From positions 496,001-560,000 of the forward strand of contig ML978155.1 of the NCBI GenBank assembly GCA_010015745.1: 64,000 nucleotides of DNA, written 5' to 3'. The position numbers and the translations under genes were made by a program. The stretch comes from Setomelanomma holmii (taxonomy: Eukaryota > Ascomycota > Dothideomycetes > Pleosporales > Phaeosphaeriaceae). Of the stretch, positions 54,824-64,000 are shown piece by piece. The first letter of the stretch is position 1. Every line of letters begins with the position of its first letter. A model generated the notes under the pieces. It saw nothing but the letters and a program-made list of their open reading frames with translations. It had not been told where the DNA came from and did not search any database.

Positions 54824-56107
54824 ATGTCGGCGCCAGCAGTGGTACCAGGCTCGACCGAGCTCCCTCCAGAGCTAATCGCTTACACAAACTCGCGCAGTCT
54901 CATGGCTCAAGCAGGCTCTAACTTTGCACTATTTGCATTGACGGTCGTACTGCGATGCTATGCTCGAAGCGCTCTTCTGAAAGCTTTTGGCCCTGATGAC
55001 TGGACGATGCTGCTCGCTTTTGTAAGTACCTGCACACTTACATAGCCATCGAACCTGGCTAACCTCAGTCGTCAAGGCTTTGGCTCTGGCGACCTTCATA
55101 TGCTACGCGCTGGAAGTACCACAAGGACTTGGACGGCATCTCCTGGTCATTCAAATGAACAAGGACGCATATCGAGAATTGTTGAAAATCAGGCAGGTCC
55201 ACATGTGCTGCGTCACAATCGGCTTGTCGGTGGTGAAGATCTCAGTCAGTCTGCTCCTTCTCAGGCTGGCGACGAAGAAAGTCTACTGAGTTTTCCTATT
55301 GGGAATCATTGTCTTCATGATAGCATTCGCTATCGCATCCGCTGGAACTCTAGTACGTCCAACATAATCCACCTAGAGATTTACTTACTAACGGTGGCCT
55401 TTGTAAATATCTTCTCCTACATATCCGTTCGAGCCACATGGGACACCCGGCTTCGACCTCCACCGATTGGCCAGGGCGACGCGAAGTGCTTCAGTCGCGA
55501 GGTCTTCGCTCAAATCGGACTCTTCAACTCTATCGTCAACATCACGACCGATTTCCTACTCGCACTCCTACCTGTCCCATTGATATGGCGCCTGCAACTC
55601 AACATTCGCACAAAATTCTCGCTGATCGCCATCCTCTCTCTTGGCCTCTTCGCTTGTGTCGCCGGCATCATGAAGGCGACTTACAACAAAACGATCCTCA
55701 CCGATATTAGACGCTTTATCCACGACAGGTACTCAATGTGGAACTTCATCGAACTTGATATTGGCATAATAGCTGCATCCCCACCGGCGCTCAAACCACT
55801 CTCCGGACGCTTCCTCGATGTCGCGAGGGGACTGGCAAGCGGGCAGAAACCGAGTGGCTTCAAGGATCCCAAGCCGCTAGGATATCTAGAGCGTAACGAT
55901 GGTTCAGATGATGCTGGTAGATCTAGGACACGCAGACATACCGTCAGAGAATCGGTTGCGAACTTCGCGCGGTCAAGTGCTGGCAGTGATCACGCGCCAC
56001 AGGGCAGTGAGGACAGTGATCTTCCACTTCAAGACCTGAGCCCAAAATACAATAACGTGGTGGTGACCACAGGTATCACGGTAGAGAGAAGGCGACCAAG
56101 TACATGA
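54824..56107 (+). pseudogene. Pth11-like / rhodopsin-domain integral membrane protein, broken
   Basis: The family consists of seven-span fungal membrane proteins with an extended cytoplasmic tail; some act as GPCR-like sensors. Exon 1 is 54824-55021. A 55-base intron leads to 55077, after which ALALATFICYALEVPQGLG and VTIGLSVVKISVSLLLLRL match the family. A TGA at 55287-55289 then interrupts the frame, although the following codons still read FLLGIIVFMIAFAIASAGTL. After GTL a GTACGT donor (55353) is followed by a good TACTAAC branch site, but no AG precedes the next family segment (IFSYISVRATWDTRLRPPP, from 55409). From there the frame is intact to 56107: LFNSIVNITTDFLLALLPVPLIW, ILSLGLFACVAGIMKATY, WNFIELDIGIIAASPPALKPL, then a polar tail. 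Two independent lesions in an otherwise conserved gene indicate a recent pseudogene. Confidence 0.72.
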
Positions 56108-56742
56108 AACCAGCGCAATCGACAGAGCAATGAGATACAGTGTTACAGTTATGAGCAAATATCTGGAAAAGTCAGTGAAGCGACCTTTCAAGATATGCCT
56201 GCACTTGCCGGACTTCATAATAATGCCAGAAGTTCAAGCTCCATAATTCAGAGGGCTTTCGAAGCCCAGGCACCAAATGCTCCAAAACTTCATTTGCTAT
56301 CCTGACCGCAGGGAGCAAGCTGCGCCCCTGACAAGAAGCTGGACGATCAGAGTTAGGCTGCGTTATGCTCGGTCTGTTTTGCATCCTTCGACCCAAGATC
56401 GTGAAAAACATCAGATATTTTCAGGCTTACATTTCGCCATGAGATTGTGGTTGCTGTCTACATGAGGGAGCATCACCGAAGCGATGACTTTGCTTCGCCA
56501 ATAGAGAAAGTGGCGGTTCGTGGACGTGATTCGTGTCGTTCAACATGGCGTTGCGAGCTCATATAATTAGTATCTTCTCCTCTATTTTCCTCCTGTGCAT
56601 CAAGTATTTTGTGCTAGGAAGAAACAATATCCTAAGCGCTTGTACGTGAGTGCTTGAGAAAGCACTTTATGGAATGTATGACATTTCATATCGACAAGTA
56701 TTACGGACGATGAAACAGTGGAATTAACCGGCCAAAACGAAG
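56108..56742. other. Intergenic between two broken genes
   Basis: 635 bases between the ends of convergent genes. Nothing recognised. Confidence 0.4.
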
Positions 56743-58970
56743 TCAGATGATAGTCAGCCCCTGGCGTTCACGAAAGCACTTCCTGCTTATTTCCACGCTC
56801 TTGTCAGGGTGTATGGTGCAACTTCCTACTCGACTGAACGTATCTTGCTTCCCTTTGACGGCCTGGAGTATCAAAGCGAAAACTCGGTTGTCGCGGGAAT
56901 ACTCGTCGACACCTGTTTCCAGTGACCTTTTCCAAGACCTGCGAAACGGCTCGGGATCACTTCTTATGCCCCTATCGTACGGATCATGCTGCACGCATAC
57001 GGGGAGACAGTACCATGGAGTGTCCGCTGAAGGGTGGAGATCCGAATCATCGGTGTACCAACCTCCGAAGTCCTCCGTGTGATTGATAGACTGTTCGGAG
57101 AATGAAAATTCCGAGTCTGCGTGCTCGTTCTCGTTCTTATAAGTTGGTATCAAAGCACCGAATAACTGCAGTGACGCTTTTGAGGTTGTTCCAAATGGAT
57201 AGGAAGCACAAGTCGGTAGATCTGCTACGTCGATGACGCGTAGTAAGGGAGACATGGGAATGTGGCGGGAGTCATAGCCAGCCGAGATGATGCTACTGTA
57301 GCTGATGGAACAATCGACCGAGGCCCATGACCATGAAGGTGCTCTACTGTTACTGTTCTTTTTCCCAGTAGTGCGCGTGACGGGATGCCACAACAGACCA
57401 ATAAGTAGATCCTTCCTCCATAGCCCTGCGTGGTAGCGGTCATCTACTGCCGTCGCGAATTTTCTGGCAAGACCAGCAATTGCAGGCAACCGGTCAGCGT
57501 CGTATGTCATCTTTCGACGAGTGAAGTCCTGGACCATGCGATACCAACCAGTATATACGTCGATGTTTGGATCTTCTTGCTTGACGTCTATGACACCATT
57601 GATGATACAATGCAGAAGGCGATGGTTATCTACGACAACGTTTGGGGCATGGGGTAAGCCCAATGGATACTTCTCATTTGTTGACATAGTGGCGCAACGC
57701 CAGACTAGGCGATTCTTCGTGAAGATTAAGGAGCGTCGAGAAAGAATTTGTTCTTGGAGAACCCACGCTCTATTGTTCAAAGGGTATGAGGGTCCCCAAC
57801 CGAGGTCGCCTGGATTTCCGTTGTTCTCCTCATCCTGGGTTGGATATCGAGACACGTGACATTGTCGACCGAATAAGACGGCTGGACACGGCCATGAAAT
57901 GACACCAAGACGGTCTCTGAAGCATCCTGCGGTACTATCCGCAGCATCTCCGGCAGCGATAGTTAATATTGAGTTGCCATATATGTCCCCCATCATTGGA
58001 GCTTGTTTGATCTAGTCCTCCTGCGACTCTTGATCTTGGATTATGCACAGCGAATCGATCCATAGATACTTTATGCCGAGATTCCGACATACTTGAACTG
58101 CATCTCTGAAAGTCTTTGGGAGCTCTGCATCTTTGATCCCGCGTTTTCGTCTTTTGAGGGTCTTATTGGTTGTCGTCAAGGGACGGGTATCCGGACTTCC
58201 CCAACAATGGCTCAAGGTCGCATAGTCGCCTCGTTTGTCGACTCCCGGAATAAGAAAACAGCTCTGCGACTGCTTACCTCCTACTGCGATAATTCTAGTT
58301 GGTAGCGGGGCTTCTTGTGTGGCCTTGCGGCTGCAGGCTGAATGAGAAGAATTGCAGATATCTAACCAGGCTCGTATCCTGGCCATACCGGCCATTGAGC
58401 CTGTGTTCGTATCGTCCGTGGAGGGACCACATGCTTCAGCTAGATCGGAGAACCCAGCTGCAATGTCATCAGTAGAGGTCGAGGAACGTCTCAAGAGTTC
58501 GACTACTCACCGCCATCAGGGTTGCAGATTAGATGCCCTCCCATCTCCTGAGGCAGGTTGCCGCATAAGATGTTGATTTGCACTTCGTCTATCTGTATAC
58601 CGGAATATCTCGAATGGCTTTTTTCTCTTCGGAATTTGAGCTTGATCCAGCCATCCAAAGAGGCACGGTCAGAGCCTGCTTTGCCGACCCAGCGGCCGTC
58701 TGAACGTTTAGACAAGACACATCTTTGCTCCCACGCAATCAACAGCAAATTACAAAGATGACATCCTTGTTTCGCACTGCTTAGTAGATTATCGAGTGAC
58801 TCATGATGCCGCACAACCACGTCGTCGAGGTTGCTGATGCTGTTCCAGAGTTTATGCGATAATTGAGATAGACTCAGGCAAGTACAGCACAGTCCCTTCC
58901 CCACCGCGTGCTTTGTAATGCAGGTTTCGGTCGCAGAGTACGAATGGGGCTGGCTGCCTTCCTCGGTCAT
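56743..58970 (-). pseudogene. HET-domain (heterokaryon incompatibility) protein with one nonsense codon
   Basis: HET-domain proteins take part in non-self recognition after hyphal fusion. The first exon ends at 58511. A 53-base intron (GTGAGT donor) leads to exon 2 at 58457. The start is uncertain: the frame is open to 59210, with ATGs at 59210, 59078 and 58970. The N-terminal part has the usual Cys pattern (LCCTCLSL; GCHLCNLLL). The HET core includes DYATLSHCWG, LPKTFRDAVQVCRNLGIKYLWIDSLCIIQD, then MMGDIYGNSILTIAAGDAADS, LNNRAWVLQEQILSRRSLIF, and later APSWSWASVD. Between IIQDQESQED and IKQAPMMGDIY the codon at 58014-58012 is TAG where the family has Trp (D/E-D-W); TGG to TAG is one base change. 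No GT-AG intron can remove it. The rest of the frame is intact to 56743. Confidence 0.8.
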
Positions 58971-59709
58971 ACAGTAATACGTGTGTGTCTTTACTACTAA
59001 TGCGGGTTGTAGTAAGATCTCGTGGCTAGGCGCTGTAATCCCGATCAAGCCGGTCAATATGGAGGGAAGCTGCCCCATGGTCTTGCATCTAGAGCTGAGT
59101 GATAATTGCCACTTGCTACATGGTTCGCATGAAGCGCTTTGATAGAGCAGATCCGTTTTCAGGTATGGACAATGATGATTGTGGAACAAACCGCGCTCTT
59201 TCAGCAGCATTAGGCAGCAACAACTGTGCTGCGTGGCCTACTCGTGACGCATACAAGCCGCGAGGCTGACAAGATTCAACCGGTAGCATCAGCATCAAGC
59301 TGCACATTCTTCGCGTATTTGCAATCTTCAATTCCATAGCGGAAATTTGTTGATGAAGAGTTTCAGTGACAGAGATAGGGCTAGTGCACATGTTGCATCA
59401 ACGGAACGCAATGACGGAAGGAGCCCGCCCCTACCACTACACTTCCATCACGCTTCCAATACTCAACCATCTCTACCCATCTTGACATCTCCGCAACAAG
59501 AATCATACTATCTGCCCATGAACACAATGCTCGGACTTTAAAAAGCACATGTCGGTCACAATGTTGCAATTGCCGAGATCTGGCACCCTGATTAGAAATG
59601 AGATCATCGAACTGACATTTTGAACTCACATCCATCGGCAGTAATAACAGCATCTCTATACAGGAGTTTGTAGGCTTCAAACACAGCACTTTCAGACTAA
59701 ACACCCACA
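58971..59709. other. Upstream of HET gene and NmrA-like gene
   Basis: 739 bases between divergent starts. Part of it (58971-59210) may still be HET coding if an upstream ATG is used. No other feature supported. Confidence 0.4.
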
Positions 59710-60705
59710 ATGATAGCTCTCACCAGCGCAACCGGCAAACTCGGCTCCGCCGTCCTCGCCGCCATCCTCGATAACAACCTTATCGACCCCAAGGAGCTCG
59801 TCGTCTGTGTATATCTCCCACCTTCTTCACCCCAAACACCTCAAAGGCTAAGAAATTCTTCGTAGACGTCGTCCGATCCCTCCTCCCACAAACTCCAGCA
59901 CCTCCACGCCCAATCCATCACCGTCCGCCACGCCGACTTCAACTCCACCTCCTCCCTCACCACCGCATACGCAGGCTGCACATCGCTCTTCCTCGTGTCC
60001 ACACCACGTATCGAGCTAGACTACAACGATGCACCGCTCTGGTCCGGCCGCGAGAAACACCATCGCGCTGCCATCGACGCCGCGGTAGCAGTAGGCGTGC
60101 AGCACATTTACTACACCAGCCTCGCATTCGGCAATCCGAGCAAGGCGGGCGTGATGAGGGCGCATGTCCGGACGGAGAAGTACCTGCGTGAATTGGAAGA
60201 GCAGGGGAAGATTAGGGTTACGGTGCTTAGAGAGGGCTTGTATAATGAGTCGTGGCCACTCTACTTTGGATACTATTTCGGATTGAAAAGCGATGCGCGA
60301 AAGGAGGTTGTTGTTGCGGGCGACGGGCGCATTAGTTGGACGAGTATCCCCGATATGGCGTTTGCGACGGCGAAGATTTTGAGCGAGGGGAGTGAGAAGT
60401 GGGCTGGGTGGACGGTGTATTTGAGTCAAAAGAAGACATGGAGCTTGGAGGATATTGTGCGGATCGTTGGAGAGGTCAGGGGTGAGGAGATTGGGTTGAA
60501 GGTTGTGGGTAGGAAGGAGTATGAGGAGTTTTATGTGAAGGAAAAGGGCATGGAGAAGGCGAGCGTCGAGTGGTGGAGTAGTACATATGATGCACTGAAG
60601 GATGGGGAATGTGCGATTGATGATTCGACGCTCGAGGATATTTTGAAAGAGGCGGGACGGACGCCGAAGCCGCTCGAAGACACGATCGGGGAGATGTTGA
60701 GGTAG
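59710..60705 (+). CDS. NmrA-like NAD(P)-binding oxidoreductase/sensor
   Basis: Exons 59710-59808 and 59866-60705 with a 57-base intron give 312 codons. The start MIALTSATGKLGSAVLAAIL is a Rossmann dinucleotide-binding turn of the NmrA/atypical SDR type. It is followed by strand 2 to 4 features: SSDPSSHKLQHL, VRHADFNSTSSL and TSLFLVSTPR. Then come HIYYTSLAFGNPSKAG and VLREGLYNESWPLYFGYY, close to the azoreductase/NmrA subgroup. No typical Tyr-x-x-x-Lys active site is evident, as in redox sensors of this group. Function is probably NADP(H)-dependent reduction or sensing; the substrate is unknown. Confidence 0.85.
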
Positions 60706-61637
60706 GCATATGACCACTAGAAATACTGAAACGTCAGTCTGCAAGCCTGTATGCATGATTTCCACCCTCTCTCTCCATGTACACACCCCAAGAATATCTT
60801 CTCCTCACCCTTCACAACCCTTTCAATCCCCGATCCCAACCCTCACTTCCTCCACAAAACACACCACCACCCTCTCCCACAAATTGACCCCATACACTCC
60901 CCATGCCTCACAACTTCCTGACGATCTTTCTCTTCGCCATCCTTCTCCTTTTTTCCCTCCTCGATTATTCCCTCGCTCCTAGACGTCTTCGCGCCCTCAC
61001 TCCCCTTTCGCTCTGCATTTTTTATCACTACCGCCTTGCGATCGATTTCCACGACGGTCGTTTGGCTCGACCGTGAGCGCGCAAGATGTGCGCGCGCGAT
61101 GGAGGACATTTTGTTCGTCTTGTGCTCGAGGAAATGAATTTGGTGCGTCCGCGCTGCTGTGAAGGCAAGGGAGTAGCTTTGTTGAGGCTGTTAGTCGATT
61201 CTCATGTGCAAGGCGAAATGGGGTTTGTGTACTTGTGCTTGATTTGATCGATGTCCGGCGATGATGTCTTGGATTGATAATTTGTGTGAAAAGTGTTGTT
61301 TCGTGTATGAGCGTGTTCGTACAGATGTACATGTGGTGCGATCGAGGTGGAAATTTGGAAGAGTATTCTCGAGACGAAAATGAGTTATGCACGGTGTGGC
61401 CCAACAACTCGTTCCTGAACCAGATTCGCAGGACAGCAAAATCTGGTAACGGGTCGGACCCTGCTGGTACCAAGTCTTTGGGTTGAGGGGAAAGCTTTCG
61501 CATGCATCGAAAGGATATGTACTTGACATCGGAAATGTGTATGCCTTTGCTACCAATATATTCGCTTGCTTGCATTTAGTCTATGATACAATATCCATAT
61601 ATCGAAACTCTTCCTTTCCACATCCGGATTATCATAC
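60706..61637. other. Intergenic between convergent genes
   Basis: 932 bases. A minus-strand frame of 88 codons (61109-60843) starts MSSIARAHLARSRSSQTT and is Lys/Glu-rich; it might be a small gene but has no support beyond being open. Otherwise nothing. Confidence 0.4.
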
Positions 61638-64000
61638 TCAGACCCTGACCCTCGCCGCGCTCTCGTTGCGCTCAGTGAGTACACCGAAACCGAAGTCTTT
61701 CCTTCGCTTGTTACCCTTGCGATCACCGTACTGCTCGTCGAACTTCTTGATTGCGTTGAGACTGGACATGTCTTCCGAGATACTAGCACTGATCTCCTGA
61801 ATTGCCTTGTCGAAGTGTCGAGCATGCAGTACACGCTTCTCAGGGAAGTTGTACGTTTGTCCACGGACGAGGTGGAGCACTTCTGGAGCTGCTGTAGCAG
61901 GTGACGAACTTGCCGATTCGGTCGAAGTAGCATCCGAAGCGGCAGAGGCGGATTCGTCTTTCGATTCCGTCGACGCTGGATGTGTCTCTAGTGTAGCCTT
62001 GGCTGCGGCGAGCGCAGCTTGCTCGTTCTCCTCCTTTACGCATGCTAGAGCAGCGGAGACTGCAATGTTCTTGAGATCGCTCCCGCTGTAGAATGGTGTG
62101 CGTTTTGCAAGGTCTTCGAGATCGACAGAATCATCAAGCTGTTCACCTTTAAGGTGAATCCGCAAGATCTCCTTTCTGTCTGCGTGGGTTGGAAGATCGA
62201 CTAGCAGGCGTCTCGGTAAGCGTCTTATCACTGCATCGTCTAGGTCGAATGGCCTATTTGTAGCCACCATGACGAATACAGACAAATCATTTAACCCGTC
62301 CCATTCCTTGAGAAACTGGTTGAGGATGTCTCGATGGGATGTTCGCTCCCGCATAGCATCCCTGGATGCGAATACGGCATCAGCCTCATCTAAGAAGACG
62401 ATGCAGGGAGACAGCTTTCGGGCCAGAGAAAAGATAGCAGCAACGTTCTTCTCGCCTTCGCCAACATACTTGTCCATGATTTGGCTTCCAGATACTTCGA
62501 GTACTGTACTACCGCTCTCTTTCGCCACAGCTTTGGCGAGAAGTGTTTTGCCCGTTCCTGGCGGACCGTACAATAATGCGCCAGAGATCTTCTCAGTGGC
62601 TAGAATTCCATAATTGAAAGCATCAGGACGAAGGAGCGACAGCGAGGTGATCGTACGTATCGAGTCAATTGTTTCCTGGGGTACGTGCACTTGCTCAAAG
62701 GTGGTCTTGATTTGATCCGGGTCTGCGATACCAGGCATAAGTCGCTTCTCGTGTTTGGTCGCTGACGAAGCGATCTGATGAAGCTCGCGTTGTCGCCGGA
62801 GACTTTTCTCGTCTTGTCTTTGCTTGGCATTCAGCTTGGCTTCGGCTTCTCCACCAAGCAAGCTCCGAGGCTTCTTTGGAAGCGCTGCCGCTTTGTCGAA
62901 GGACGCATACTTGGAGGTATCACTGGCCTTGATAAGACCCATGGCGAGAGCCACATGTGCCCAGCTCAATTGATCTTTTGTCTCCTGGCTGACGACAGTC
63001 TGCGCTCTATTAGTCGTCACATGAAGCCCAAGAGCTGTCAAAGCTATCCGGTGTACTTCGTCGTACGTGAGTACTCTCCTTAGATATGAGTCTGGGAAGA
63101 TCGATGCCCACATGCGGAAGAGATGTGTGCTCTGTTCCATGTCTGCAATCTTCGTCGTGGATGTAAAGTCAAGGGACTTCAACATCTGGCGGATATGGGA
63201 CAGATTGACGCTTCTAAACTTGCTTTTCTCCGCTGGCGAGAGGTCAGATGATGATGTGTCGGCTCTACTTGCCGCGAATGCTTCGTCGAGGCCGGATGGA
63301 CTTGGACCCGATTCTGCTTCGATGACGATTGTCCTGAACAAGCTGATCTCGCCTTCGCCTTGCAGACCTCGCACACCGCTATAGAATGTCAGTAGAGCTC
63401 GAATTTGAGGTTGGAACAACTTACCGAGCCGAAAGCTCCGGCGTCAGCTCGCGAGAACATGTACTTCCCACAATCATGATTCTCTCGCCCGAGGCACGCC
63501 GCTTGCGGACCAATTCTTCCAGCTTCTGAATAATCCTGCCACCATAATGGGTAGCGTTCAGCTCTTTAAAATCTTTGACGTACACAATCTTCGCTCTTGT
63601 GGCGCCATTGCCACTTCCAAATGAGTTCCCTATACTCACAGCCATGCTAATGCCAGCATCTGCATTGGCTGGCAATGCGGAATTAAGCTCCAGAATCGTC
63701 CCGTCGGAGCCTACTGAGTAGTCAAAGAACGCGGGTGCCTTGATGGGTGTGACTGATGGACCTGAGGCTTGGCCAGGAAGTGCTCCTTCAATTCCAACGA
63801 GACCACGGGTCTTCTTCGCTTCATTCGCATCGACCAAAGCGTCCAAAAGGGCGGCAATCTTGAGATCCTCGAGCTGTATTTCATTTGCACTTTGAGCGTG
63901 GCCACTGTCTTCACCCAAATCGTTCGCGGTTTGGTCAAATTGTGCGACACCCACACCGCCAGGTAGTTGCAATCCCTTGAAGCTTTGGCTGAGTGCCCTT
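61638..64000 (-). CDS. Msp1/ATAD1-like AAA+ ATPase (5' part beyond window)
   Basis: The C-terminal part of a large AAA+ protein. The right-edge exon is open from 64000 to 63425, and a 46-base intron (GTAAGT donor) leads to 63378-61638; about 772 codons are visible. The first exon shows GERIMIVGSTCSRELTPELSAR, as in the N-terminal region of large fungal relatives. The AAA module has Walker A GALLYGPPGTGKT, Walker B CIVFLDEAD, sensor 1 VMVATNRPFDLDDAV and arginine fingers (IRRLPRR). The neighbouring pore loop reads QIMDKYVGEGEKNV. The class matches Msp1/ATAD1-type ATPases of the mitochondrial outer membrane, which extract mislocalised proteins, but this long form may have another role. It ends in a basic tail (KGNKRRKDFGFGVLTE). 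Confidence 0.85.

Noticed and set aside
60016..60786. Minus-strand frame of 256 codons
   Set aside because: Antisense to the NmrA-like gene, whose two-exon model matches its family.
54824..61637. Secondary-metabolite or other biosynthetic cluster around the tyrosinase and NmrA-like genes
   Set aside because: No backbone synthase, transporter or pathway regulator is present, and the neighbours are broken receptor and HET genes.
1..64000. CRISPR arrays, prophage, operons or insertion sequences
   Set aside because: Introns, gene families and splice signals show eukaryotic nuclear DNA; no regularly spaced repeats were seen.

Overview
The window is nuclear DNA from a filamentous ascomycete (Pezizomycotina). 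Genes have short GT-AG introns, mostly 45-90 bases, with CTAAC/CTGAC-type branch sites. The gene set mixes conserved eukaryotic housekeeping genes with typical filamentous-fungal families: an HbrB-type TORC2 subunit, a Pth11-like rhodopsin-domain membrane protein, a HET-domain protein, NmrA-like, secreted tyrosinase and CE1 esterase. A dothideomycete is my best guess, from general resemblance only. Exon coordinates below were worked out by eye from splice signals and family conservation; no search was run.

Layout. 0-11 kb: 3' part of PRM1 (cell fusion), VPS39/VAM6 (HOPS tethering), GON7 (KEOPS), HbrB/BIT61-like (TORC2) and a METTL7-like methyltransferase. 11-25 kb: orphan genes (a ~1,000-codon frame cut by one in-frame TAG, and 148- and 355-codon genes), a probably GPI-anchored carboxylesterase, and 2.6 kb with no recognisable gene. 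25-34 kb: SDHAF4, RVB1, a BET double-bromodomain protein (BDF1) and UTP5. 34-42 kb: a run of small unrecognised genes, one with a duplicated tryptophan-rich module. 42-48 kb: CE1 esterase, then a compact housekeeping block with two short divergent promoters (AP-3 sigma / frataxin, DPH3 / SEC6). 49-61 kb: accessory region with a small GPI-type cell-wall protein, a small orphan, a secreted tyrosinase, a broken Pth11-like gene, a broken HET-domain gene and an NmrA-like oxidoreductase. 61.6-64 kb: 3' part of a large AAA+ ATPase running off the right edge.

How the genes fit together. There is no sign of one pathway cluster. Membrane traffic is represented several times (VPS39, AP-3 sigma, SEC6), as are mitochondrial iron/respiration (frataxin, SDHAF4) and nuclear/ribosome or chromatin functions (RVB1, BDF1, UTP5, GON7, DPH3). 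AP-3 and HOPS do act in one vacuolar route, but the two genes lie about 37 kb apart here.

Points that stand out: single in-frame stop codons in otherwise intact frames at four loci (two convincing gene-disabling lesions, two that small introns could explain); three 48-nt introns, in BDF1, frataxin and tyrosinase, that are multiples of three and stop-free, so retention would add 16 residues in frame; and a set of small unrelated orphan proteins that share a short basic/aromatic terminus.
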